Source of the DNA: Variovorax sp. 54
GTDB lineage: Bacteria > Pseudomonadota > Gammaproteobacteria > Burkholderiales > Burkholderiaceae_C
Assembly (NCBI RefSeq): GCF_002754375.1
Contig: NZ_PEFF01000001.1
Location: forward strand, 4,853,501 to 4,917,500
Direction: 5' to 3'
DNA: 64,000 nucleotides
Shown one piece after another: positions 1 through 7,586 of this stretch (within the stretch, counting starts at the first letter, position 1; each line of letters begins with the position of its first letter). The notes beneath the pieces are model-generated. The model did not search any database. It saw only the letters and a program-made list of their open reading frames with translations, and was not told the DNA's origin. Made by a program: the position numbers and the translations under genes.

Positions 1-1
1 A

Positions 2-3000
2 ACGAACAGCAACGTGAGCAGCCTGTCGACCTCGACGTCGTCCGGCCTGAGCACGGCGACCAGCAGCATCGACAGCCTGTCGACTGGCCTGAGCACCACG
101 AACAGCAATGTGGGCAGCTTGTCGACCTCGACATCGTCGGGTCTGAGCACCACCAACAGCCGTGTCGACAGCCTCTCGACTTCCACGTCGTCGGGCTTGA
201 GCACTGCGACCAGCAGCATTGACAGCCTCTCGACGGGTCTGAGCACCACGAACAGCAATGTGAGCAGCCTGTCGACCTCCACGTCGAGCGGTCTGAGCAC
301 CGCCACGAGCAGCATCAGCAGCTTGTCGACGTCCGTTTCGTCTGGTTTGAGCACCACGAACAGCAACGTGAGCAGTCTCTCGACTTCCACTTCGTCGGGT
401 CTGAGCACGGCTGCCAGCGGTATCGACAGTCTGTCGACGGGCTTGAGCACGACGAACAGCAACGTCAGCAGCCTGTCGACGTCCACGTCGTCTGGCCTGA
501 GTACGGCTACCAGCGGCATTGACAGCCTCTCGACGGGTCTGAGCACGACCAACAGCAATGTGAGCAGCCTGTCGACGTCCACGTCGAGCGGCTTGAGCAC
601 GGCGACCAGCGGCATCTCCAGTCTGTCCACAAGTCTGAGCACCACCAACAGCAACGTCAGCAGTCTGTCGACGTCCACGTCGAGCGGCCTGAGCACGGCC
701 ACGAGCAGCATCGACAGCCTGTCGACTGGCTTGAGCACGGCAACCAGCGGTATCTCCAGCCTGTCCACCGGCCTGAGCACGACGAACAGCAACGTCAGCA
801 GCCTTTCGACCTCCACGTCGAGCGGTCTGAGCACTGCTACGAGCAGCATCGACAGCTTGTCGACTGGCTTGAGCACGGCAACCAGTGGTATCTCCAGCCT
901 GTCCACGGGCCTGAGCACGACGAACAGCAACGTCAGCAGCCTCTCGACCTCGACGTCGTCCGGTCTGAGCACGGCGACCAGTGGCATCTCGAGCCTGTCC
1001 ACTGGCTTGAGCACCACCAACAGCAACGTCAGCAGTCTGTCGACGTCCACGTCGAGTGGCCTGAGCACGGCCACGAGCAGCATCGACAGCTTGTCGACTG
1101 GTTTGAGCACCGCAACCAGCGGCATCTCCAGTCTGTCGACCGGTCTGAGCACGACCAACAGCAACGTCAGCAGCCTGTCGACTTCGACGTCGAGCGGCCT
1201 GAGCACGGCGACCAGTGGCATCTCGAGCCTGTCTACGGGCCTGAGCACGACGAACAGCAACGTCAGCAGCCTGTCGACCTCGACGTCGAGCGGTCTGAGC
1301 ACGGCCACGAGCAGCATCGACAGCCTGTCGACGGGTCTCAGCACCGCAACCAGCGGCATCTCGAGCCTGTCCACTGGCTTGAGCACCACGAACAGCAATG
1401 TGAGCAGCCTGTCGACTTCGACGTCGAGTGGCTTGAGCACGGCCACGAGCAGCATCGACAGCTTGTCGACTGGTCTGAGCACCGCAACCAGCGGCATCTC
1501 CAGTCTGTCGACCGGTCTGAGCACGACCAACAGCAACGTCAGCAGCCTGTCGACTTCGACGTCGAGCGGCCTGAGCACGGCGACCAGTGGCATCTCGAGC
1601 CTGTCTACGGGCCTGAGCACGACGAACAGCAACGTCAGCAGCCTGTCGACCTCGACGTCGAGCGGTCTGAGCACGGCCACGAGCAGCATCGACAGCCTGT
1701 CGACGGGTCTCAGCACCGCAACCAGCGGCATCTCGAGCCTGTCCACTGGCTTGAGCACCACGAACAGCAATGTGAGCAGCCTGTCGACTTCGACGTCGAG
1801 TGGCTTGAGCACGGCTACCAGCAGCATTGACAGCTTGTCGACTGGTCTGAGCACTGCGACCAGCGGCATCTCCAGCCTGTCCACGGGCCTGAGCACGACG
1901 AACAGCAACGTGAGCAGCCTGTCGACCTCCACGTCGAGCGGTCTGAGCACTGCCACGAGCGGCATCTCCAGCCTGTCCACAGGCCTGAGCACGACGAACA
2001 GCAATGTCAGCAGCCTGTCGACCTCGACGTCGTCCGGTCTGAGCACGGCCACGAGCAGCATCGACAGCCTGTCGACGGGTCTGAGCACTGCGACCAGCGG
2101 CATCTCCAGTCTGTCCACCGGTTTGAGCACCACGAACAGCAATGTGAGCAGCCTGTCGACTTCGACGTCGAGTGGCTTGAGCACGGCTACCAGCAGCATT
2201 GACAGCTTGTCGACTGGTCTGAGCACTGCGACCAGTGGCATCTCCAGCCTGTCCACAGGCCTGAGCACCACGAACAGCAACGTGAGCAGCCTCTCGACGT
2301 CCACGTCGAGCGGCCTCAGCACCACCACGAGCAGCATCGGCAGCTTGTCGACCGGTTTGAGCACCGCCACCAGCGGCATCTCGAGCCTGTCCACTGGCCT
2401 GAGCACCGCCACCAGCGGCATCTCCAGCCTGTCGACCGGCCTGAGCACCACCAACAGCAACGTCGGCAGCCTCTCGACCTCCACGTCGTCCGGCCTCAGC
2501 ACCGCCACGAGCAGCATCGACAGCCTGTCCACCGGCCTCAGCACCACGAACAGCAACGTCGACAGCCTCTCGACCTCGACCTCGTCGGGCCTGAGCACCG
2601 CCACCAGCAGCATCGACAGCCTGTCGACAGGCCTGAGCACGACGAACAGCAACGTCAACAGTCTGTCCACCTCGTTCTCGTCGGGACTGAGCACCGCCAA
2701 CAGCGGCATCTTCAGCCTGTCGACGGGCCTGAGCACGACGAACAGCAACCTGGGCAGCCTGTCGTCCTCGACCTCGACCGGCCTGAGCACTGCGAACAGC
2801 GGCATCGGCAGCCTGTCGTCGGGCCTGAGCACCGCCAACAGCGGTATCGGCAGCCTGTCGACCGGCCTGAGCACCGCCAACAGCGGCATCGGCAGCCTGT
2901 CGTCCGGCCTGAGCACGACCAACAGCAACGTCGGCAGCCTGTCTTCGGGCCTGAGCACGACGAACAGCAACCTGAACAGCCTTTCGACCTCCACGTCGAC

Positions 3001-3420
3001 CGGCCTGAGCACGGTCACGAGCAGCGTCAACAGCCTGTCCAGCTCGGTGTCCACGGGTCTGAGCACGGTGAACAGCAGCGTCGACAGCCTGTCGACCGGG
3101 CTGAGCACGACGAACAGCAACGTGGGCAGCCTGTCGTCGGGCTTGAGCACGACGAACAGCAACGTCAGCAGTCTGTCGACCGGCCTGAGCACGACGAACA
3201 GCAACGTGAGCAGCCTGTCCACGGGCCTGAGCACGACCAACAGCAACGTCAACAGCCTGTCGACCGGCCTGAGCAGCACCAACAGCAACCTGGACAGCCT
3301 GTCCACCAGCGTGGGCGGCGCGGCCAGCGGCATCGCCAGCCTGTCGACCTCGACGTCGACCGGCCTGAGCACCGCCACGAGCAGCATCAGCAGCCTGAGC
3401 ACGACGGTCAACACGATCAA
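2..3420 (+). repeat. Stalk repeat region of the adhesin (42- and 54-bp units)
   Basis: The coding repeat is built from 14-residue units (SSLSTGLSTTNSNV, DSLSTGLSTATSGI) and an 18-residue unit (SSLSTSTSSGLSTATSSI). In the central part they combine as 18+14+14 (46 residues, 138 bp) alternating with 18+14 (32 residues, 96 bp). Counting one 46-residue period gives 18 Ser and 10 Thr. Units between about 2400 and 3400 are more diverged and use more uniform GC-rich codons than the 5' units, so the 5' two thirds look more recently amplified. Confidence 0.9.
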
Positions 3421-4462
3421 CGACAAGGGCACGAAGTACTTCCACGCCAACTCGACCAACACCGACTCCAAGGCCAGCGGCCAGGAAGCGGTGGCGATCG
3501 GGCCGCGTTCCGAGGCCAGCGGCGCCAACTCCTTCGCCGCCGGCAACGGCGCGAAGGCCACGGCCGACGGTGCGGTGGCAGTGGGCTTCGGGGCGCAGGC
3601 CACGGGCACGAACGCCATCGCCATCGGCACCGGGGCACTGGCCACGGGCTCGCAGGCGATCGGCGCCAACTCCCGTGCGGGCGGCGGCGGTGTGGCCCTG
3701 GGCGACAAGGCCGATGCCGGCGGCACGCCGCTGAGCAAGGCGCAGAACGTGGCGCAAGGCACGGCCATCGGCTGGGGCGCGGTGGTGCAGCAGACCGGCG
3801 GCGTGGCATTGGGTGCGAACTCGGTGGCCTCGACGGCGGCGGGCGTGGCCGGCTACGTGCCGGGCAGCGCGAACGCGGAGCAGGCCGCGGCCATCCGGGC
3901 CACGACCGGCACGCAGGGCGCTGTGTCGGTGGGCGATGCAGCCAGCGGCCAGTTCCGCCAGATCACTGGGGTGGCAGCCGGTACGGCCGACAGCGACGCG
4001 ACCAACGTGGCGCAGCTGAAGGCGGCCTCGGCGGCGTCGAAGGCCAGCAGCGTGCAGTACGCCACCAACCCCGACGGGTCGGTGAACTACAACCAGATCA
4101 CGCTGGGCGCCGGCGAAGCGGCAGGCGGCACGCGCATCAGCAACGTGGCGCCAGGCGTGCTGCCAGGCGATGCGGTCAACCTGGGCCAGCTGCAGCAGGT
4201 GCAAAAGCAGGTGGGCGACGTGGCGCGCATCGCCTACTCGGGCTCGGCGATGGCCTTCGCGATGTCGGGCACGTACCTGCCTACGCTCTACCCGGGCGAG
4301 AAGACCGTCGGCATCGGCTTCGGTTCGTACCAGGGCTACAGCGCCGTGGCACTGACCTTCAAGGCCCTGTCGGACGACGGCAAGATCTCCTGGGGGGCGG
4401 GCCTGAGCACCACCGGCAAGGAGTGGGGCGTGAACGCGGGCATCGGCTGGAAGTGGAAGTAA
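2..4462 (+). CDS. Trimeric autotransporter adhesin (YadA-like), 5' end outside the window
   Basis: Outer-membrane trimeric adhesin; the reading frame is open at the left edge, so the signal peptide and N-terminal head are missing. 1486 residues are visible. Residues 1 to about 1140 are a coiled-coil-like stalk of Ser/Thr/Leu/Gly/Asn repeats with Leu, Ile and Val at regular spacing. Residues about 1143-1280 are YadA-head-type repeats (AVAIGPRSEASG, AIAIGTGALATGS). Two neck motifs follow (ITGVAAGT...TNVAQL near nt 3955-4017, ISNVAPGV...AVNLGQL near nt 4136-4195). The C-terminal ~85 residues form the YadA anchor, four beta strands ending in GWKWK. The unusual points are the length of the stalk, its near-identical DNA repeats and its roughly 60 percent Ser+Thr content. 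Family and anchor are clear; the ligand is unknown. Two DUF2827 genes follow after a terminator. Confidence 0.95.
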   Translation, partial: TNSNVSSLSTSTSSGLSTATSSIDSLSTGLSTTNSNVGSLSTSTSSGLSTTNSRVDSLSTSTSSGLSTATSSIDSLSTGLSTTNSNVSSLSTSTSSGLSTATSSISSLSTSVSSGLSTTNSNVSSLSTSTSSGLSTAASGIDSLSTGLSTTNSNVSSLSTSTSSGLSTATSGIDSLSTGLSTTNSNVSSLSTSTSSGLSTATSGISSLSTSLSTTNSNVSSLSTSTSSGLSTATSSIDSLSTGLSTATSGISSLSTGLSTTNSNVSSLSTSTSSGLSTATSSIDSLSTGLSTATSGISSLSTGLSTTNSNVSSLSTSTSSGLSTATSGISSLSTGLSTTNSNVSSLSTSTSSGLSTATSSIDSLSTGLSTATSGISSLSTGLSTTNSNVSSLSTSTSSGLSTATSGISSLSTGLSTTNSNVSSLSTSTSSGLSTATSSIDSLSTGLSTATSGISSLSTGLSTTNSNVSSLSTSTSSGLSTATSSIDSLSTGLSTATSGISSLSTGLSTTNSNVSSLSTSTSSGLSTATSGISSLSTGLSTTNSNVSSLSTSTSSGLSTATSSIDSLSTGLSTATSGISSLSTGLSTTNSNVSSLSTSTSSGLSTATSSIDSLSTGLSTATSGISSLSTGLSTTNSNVSSLSTSTSSGLSTATSGISSLSTGLSTTNSNVSSLSTSTSSGLSTATSSIDSLSTGLSTATSGISSLSTGLSTTNSNVSSLSTSTSSGLSTATSSIDSLSTGLSTATSGISSLSTGLSTTNSNVSSLSTSTSSGLSTTTSSIGSLSTGLSTATSGISSLSTGLSTATSGISSLSTGLSTTNSNVGSLSTSTSSGLSTATSSIDSLSTGLSTTNSNVDSLSTSTSSGLSTATSSIDSLSTGLSTTNSNVNSLSTSFSSGLSTANSGIFSLSTGLSTTNSNLGSLSSSTSTGLSTANSGIGSLSSGLSTANSGIGSLSTGLSTANSGIGSLSSGLSTTNSNVGSLSSGLSTTNSNLNSLSTSTSTGLSTVTSSVNSLSSSVSTGLSTVNSSVDSLSTGLSTTNSNVGSLSSGLSTTNSNVSSLSTGLSTTNSNVSSLSTGLSTTNSNVNSLSTGLSSTNSNLDSLSTSVGGAASGIASLSTSTSTGLSTATSSISSLSTTVNTINDKGTKYFHANSTNTDSKASGQEAVAIGPRSEASGANSFAAGNGAKATADGAVAVGFGAQATGTNAIAIGTGALATGSQAIGANSRAGGGGVALGDKADAGGTPLSKAQNVAQGTAIGWGAVVQQTGGVALGANSVASTAAGVAGYVPGSANAEQAAAIRATTGTQGAVSVGDAASGQFRQITGVAAGTADSDATNVAQLKAASAASKASSVQYATNPDGSVNYNQITLGAGEAAGGTRISNVAPGVLPGDAVNLGQLQQVQKQVGDVARIAYSGSAMAFAMSGTYLPTLYPGEKTVGIGFGSYQGYSAVALTFKALSDDGKISWGAGLSTTGKEWGVNAGIGWKWK
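1104..1815 (+). repeat. 372-bp tandem duplication inside the stalk
   Basis: Bases 1104-1443 and 1476-1815 (340 bp each, offset 372 bp = 124 codons) are identical in my base-by-base comparison. Single mismatches bound the match at 1103/1475 and 1444/1816. Neighbouring units with the same protein sequence carry many silent differences, so this pair was duplicated or converted recently. The unit length is a multiple of three and keeps the frame. Confidence 0.9.
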
Positions 4463-4494
4463 AAAGCCGCTAGGCCGACGCCCCCGACCCCGGT

Positions 4495-4532
4495 GGCTCC
4501 CGCGCCCTGCGCGCGGGAGCCATTGTTTTTTT
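4495..4532 (+). terminator. Rho-independent terminator after the adhesin
   Basis: A perfect 11-bp stem, GGCTCCCGCGC (4495-4505) with GCGCGGGAGCC (4511-4521), has a 5-nt loop and is followed by ATTG and seven T (4526-4532). It starts 33 bases after the adhesin stop and its T-tract ends only 16 bases before the next start codon, so it separates the two transcription units unless read through. Confidence 0.92.
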
Positions 4533-4548
4533 GGTACACACTTCGCCC

Positions 4549-5700
4549 ATGCGCATCGGAATTTCAGTCCTCTCCCACGCGGGGCAGAACATCTGGGAAA
4601 ACGGCATGGGACAGAACGTCCTGTTCCTGGCCCGGCTGCTGCAACGCATCGAATTTGTCGAGTCCGTCACGCTCATCGACGCGGGCGACCAGCAGGCCAT
4701 GCCGCCGCAGGTCGACCTGTCGGCGATGGGCCTCACGCTGGGCCGCGCCCGCGAGCTGACCGACGCGCTCGACGTGGTCATCGAAATGGCCGGCGCCCTC
4801 GACCTGCAGTGGCTGTCGTACTTCCGCGCCTGCGGCGGTCGCGTGGCCTTCCACGGTGTGGGGCAGCCTTTCGTGGCGCTGGCCGAGCCGATCGTCTTTG
4901 CCGACAAGGGGCACTTCGGCGCCACCGACCGCTGCGACGAGATCTGGCTGCTGCCCAAGGACGCGGGCTTTGCGCCGATGATGCGCACGCTGCACCGCTG
5001 CCCGGTGCACGAGGTGCCGTACCTCTGGTCGCCGCAGTTCCTGGCGCAGCGCGTCGACGAGGTGCTGGCGCAGGGCTTCCGTTTCGGCTACCAGCCGCGC
5101 ACGGCGGAGCAACCGGGTTTTCGGGTGGCGATCTTCGAGCCGAACATCTCGGTGGTGAAGTCGTGCAGCATCCCGATGCTGATCACCGACGAGGCCTACC
5201 GCGCCAACGCGGAGCACGTGGCGGCAATGCACGTGCTCAACACGCTGCACCTGAAAGACCACCCGACGATGCTCTACCTGGCGAACTCGCTGGACATCGT
5301 GCGCCAGCACAAGGCCACCTTCCACGGGCGACACGACTTCGCGGGCTTCATGGTGCAGCACGCCGACGCGGTGGTGTCGCACCAGTGGCAGAACGACCAG
5401 AACTACAGCTACCTCGACGCGCTGTACGGCAACTACCCGCTGGTGCACAACTCGCCCTGGCTGCGCGACGCCGGCTACTACTACCCCGACTTCGACATCG
5501 CCGTCGGCGCCGAGCAACTGGCCGCGGCCGTGCGCGGCCACGACGCGCAGCTCGATGACTACCGCGCGCGCAGCCAGCGCGTGTTCGACGCGATCGATCC
5601 GATGCACCCTGCCAACATCGACGGTTACGCGCAGCGGCTGCTGCACCTGGTCGGTGGTGACCCGGCGTTCCGTGCTGGCAACGCGAAGGTGGCGGCATGA
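4549..5700 (+). CDS. DUF2827 family protein, glycosyltransferase-like (first of a pair)
   Basis: A 383-residue protein that I match to DUF2827, a family some of whose members are annotated as glycosyltransferases; the reaction is unproven. It begins MRIGISVLSHAG and has the family blocks IWENGMGQNVLFLARLL near the N terminus, VAIFEPNISVVKSCSIPM in the middle, and QNYSYLDALYGNYPLVHNS near residue 300, which resembles the donor-sugar region of GT-B enzymes. No signal peptide or membrane helix is apparent, so it is probably cytoplasmic. I chose the ATG at 4549 because it opens the conserved domain; an in-frame TTG at 4531 lies inside the T-tract of the terminator. It overlaps the next gene by 4 bp (ATGA) and is probably co-translated with it. 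Confidence 0.8.
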   Translation: MRIGISVLSHAGQNIWENGMGQNVLFLARLLQRIEFVESVTLIDAGDQQAMPPQVDLSAMGLTLGRARELTDALDVVIEMAGALDLQWLSYFRACGGRVAFHGVGQPFVALAEPIVFADKGHFGATDRCDEIWLLPKDAGFAPMMRTLHRCPVHEVPYLWSPQFLAQRVDEVLAQGFRFGYQPRTAEQPGFRVAIFEPNISVVKSCSIPMLITDEAYRANAEHVAAMHVLNTLHLKDHPTMLYLANSLDIVRQHKATFHGRHDFAGFMVQHADAVVSHQWQNDQNYSYLDALYGNYPLVHNSPWLRDAGYYYPDFDIAVGAEQLAAAVRGHDAQLDDYRARSQRVFDAIDPMHPANIDGYAQRLLHLVGGDPAFRAGNAKVAA

Positions 5701-6863
5701 GCGACGTGCAGAACCACACCGCAGGCCCGCGCGCGGCCGCTTCACCGACCCGCCTGAAGGTCGGCGTTTCCATCTTCATCCGCAAGGGCGAGCAGAGCCT
5801 GTGGGAGAACGGCGTCTACCAGAACTGCCTGTTCCTCGTGATGCTGCTGCTGCGCTCGCCCTGCGTCGAGCGCACGGTGCTGGTGGCGGGCGGCGGCGAC
5901 GGCGGTCCGGCCGACGCCACCAACTTCCTGGCCGATTCGCCGGTGCCGATCATCGACATGGCCACCGCCGCGCAGGAGCTCGACCTCATGATCGAGATGA
6001 GCGCGCAGCTCGGGCGTGACTGGTCGGTGGCGTTCCGCGAGCGCGGCGGAAAAATCGTGTCGATGCGCGTGGGCAACGACTACGTGATCGACATCGAACG
6101 GATGATCTTCAACAAGCCGCATGGCATGCTGGTCAGCGGCGCGCCGTACGACGAGGTCTGGACGCTGCCCGAGTACGAAACCTCCTGCAAGCCGTACTTC
6201 GCGAGCACCTTCCGCGCACCCACCAAGCTCATGCCGCACCTGTGGAGCCCGATGGTGGTCGAGAAGGCGATGGCGCGCGGCGCCGAGGGCAAGCGCTTTG
6301 CCTACGAGCCGGGGCGCAAGCAATGGCGCGTGGCCATCTTCGAGCCCAACATCTGCATGGTGAAGACCAGCTTCATCCCGATGCTGGGCTGCGAGTCGGC
6401 GCACCGCGCGCAGCCGCGCCTCATCGAGAAGATGTGGGTCTACAACAGCTTCCACCTGAAGGACAAGCCGAACTTCGTCGCCTTCGCCCAGAGCCTCGAT
6501 CTCGTGCGGCACGGCCTGGCGACTTTCGAAGGGCGCTTTCCGCTATACCAGGTGCTGCCGGGCGCGATCGACGCGGTCTTTGCGCACCATTGGGAGAACG
6601 CGCAGAACTACCTCTACTACGAGGCGCTGTACGGCGGCTGGCCGCTCATCCACAACTCGCACCTGATCGGCGACTGCGGCTACCGCTACCACGGCTTCGA
6701 CTGCGAGGAGGGCGGGCAGGCGCTGCGGCGCGCGTTCGCCGAGCACGACGCCAACCTGCCGGCCTACCGCGAGCGCGCCCGCGCACTCATCGCCAAGCTC
6801 GACCCGGAAGGCGAGGAGAACGTGCGCCTCTACTCGGCGGCCATTGAGAGCCTCTACGCGTGA
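5697..6863 (+). CDS. DUF2827 family protein, glycosyltransferase-like (second of a pair)
   Basis: A 388-residue paralogue of the preceding gene with the same blocks: SLWENGVYQNCLFLVMLLL, VAIFEPNICMVKTSFIPML, and NYLYYEALYGGWPLIHNS. It has an N-terminal extension of about 20 residues before the domain. The start ATG overlaps the previous stop codon. Two diverged copies fused by overlap suggest two non-redundant activities or a heterodimer (inference). Their position behind a Ser/Thr-rich surface adhesin suggests adhesin or surface-glycan glycosylation, but nothing in the sequence proves the acceptor. Confidence 0.8.
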   Translation: MSDVQNHTAGPRAAASPTRLKVGVSIFIRKGEQSLWENGVYQNCLFLVMLLLRSPCVERTVLVAGGGDGGPADATNFLADSPVPIIDMATAAQELDLMIEMSAQLGRDWSVAFRERGGKIVSMRVGNDYVIDIERMIFNKPHGMLVSGAPYDEVWTLPEYETSCKPYFASTFRAPTKLMPHLWSPMVVEKAMARGAEGKRFAYEPGRKQWRVAIFEPNICMVKTSFIPMLGCESAHRAQPRLIEKMWVYNSFHLKDKPNFVAFAQSLDLVRHGLATFEGRFPLYQVLPGAIDAVFAHHWENAQNYLYYEALYGGWPLIHNSHLIGDCGYRYHGFDCEEGGQALRRAFAEHDANLPAYRERARALIAKLDPEGEENVRLYSAAIESLYA

Positions 6864-6874
6864 AGGCGACACCG

Positions 6875-7465
6875 ATGAGGACCCTTGTCCGCTTCACCGC
6901 CGCAGCCTGCGTGCTCGCGATCGCCGGCAGCGCGCTTGCGCAAGGCGTGCTGGCCCCGCCCGCGCCGCCGCAAGACACGCTCACGCGCGCCGCCGCCAGC
7001 GTGGGCGTTCAGCGCTGCCTGCCGGCCATCACGCGGCTGGCGACGCTCACCGTGCAGGGCAGCCGTGCACACGATGTGCTGCTCGACTGGGACCGCAAGC
7101 GCCCCGACGCCGGCCCGGTGTTCTCGCTGATCGGCATCCAGTTCCCGAATGCCGGCGTGGCCGCGTCGATCACCGCCATTCCTGACGACAGCGGTGCCTG
7201 CACCGTGTCGGCCGAGCGCATCTCGGTCGCGCCCTTCACCTGTGCCAGCGTCGCCGAGCAGGAGCTGAAGAACTACAAGCGCACGCCGCTGCTGCCGATC
7301 TACACGGTCTACACCGACGACAAGGAGCCGACCTCGTCGGTCTCGCTGATCGATTCGCCGCCGGGCTGCCTCGTGATCCGTCGCTACGTCGAGTACGGAT
7401 GGCGCGACCCGAACGCGCCCATGCCCGCCGCCGCGCCGGCGGGGCAGGCGCCCAAGCGCCGCTGA
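6875..7465 (+). CDS. Small secreted protein of unknown function
   Basis: A 196-residue protein with a Sec signal peptide: MRTLVRF, a hydrophobic run, then a likely cleavage after SALAQ. I do not recognise a domain. The mature part has five Cys (in QRCLPA, GACTVS, FTCASV, PGCLVI and none in the Pro/Ala-rich tail; the fifth is in the signal region), compatible with periplasmic disulfides. The ATG at 6875 is preferred over the GTG at 6860 because GAAGG sits 8 bases upstream and the signal peptide then has normal length. It begins 11 bases after the second DUF2827 gene, so it is probably the last gene of that operon. Confidence 0.7.
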   Translation: MRTLVRFTAAACVLAIAGSALAQGVLAPPAPPQDTLTRAAASVGVQRCLPAITRLATLTVQGSRAHDVLLDWDRKRPDAGPVFSLIGIQFPNAGVAASITAIPDDSGACTVSAERISVAPFTCASVAEQELKNYKRTPLLPIYTVYTDDKEPTSSVSLIDSPPGCLVIRRYVEYGWRDPNAPMPAAAPAGQAPKRR

Positions 7466-7586
7466 TCCACGGGGCGCGCGGGCCCATCTCCGACACGCGC
7501 GAACGCCCTTGACCGGCCCGGCGTGGGCCGCGTTCGCCCAAGAATGGGCGGACGCCGCGCGCTCCGATGCGGCGCAAGGAGACCCC

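Noticed and set aside
2..3420. CRISPR-like or satellite repeat array
   Set aside because: The repeats are in one continuous reading frame with units of 42 and 54 bp, no unique spacers, and continue into a YadA head and anchor. They are protein repeats.
2..3420. Very high density of the palindrome GTCGAC
   Set aside because: It follows from the recurring codons CTG-TCG-AC for Leu-Ser-Thr in the stalk and needs no separate explanation.
4564..5745. Long minus-strand open frame opposite the first DUF2827 gene
   Set aside because: Arg/Val/His-rich translation typical of the antisense frame in high-GC DNA, with no domain and no ribosome site.
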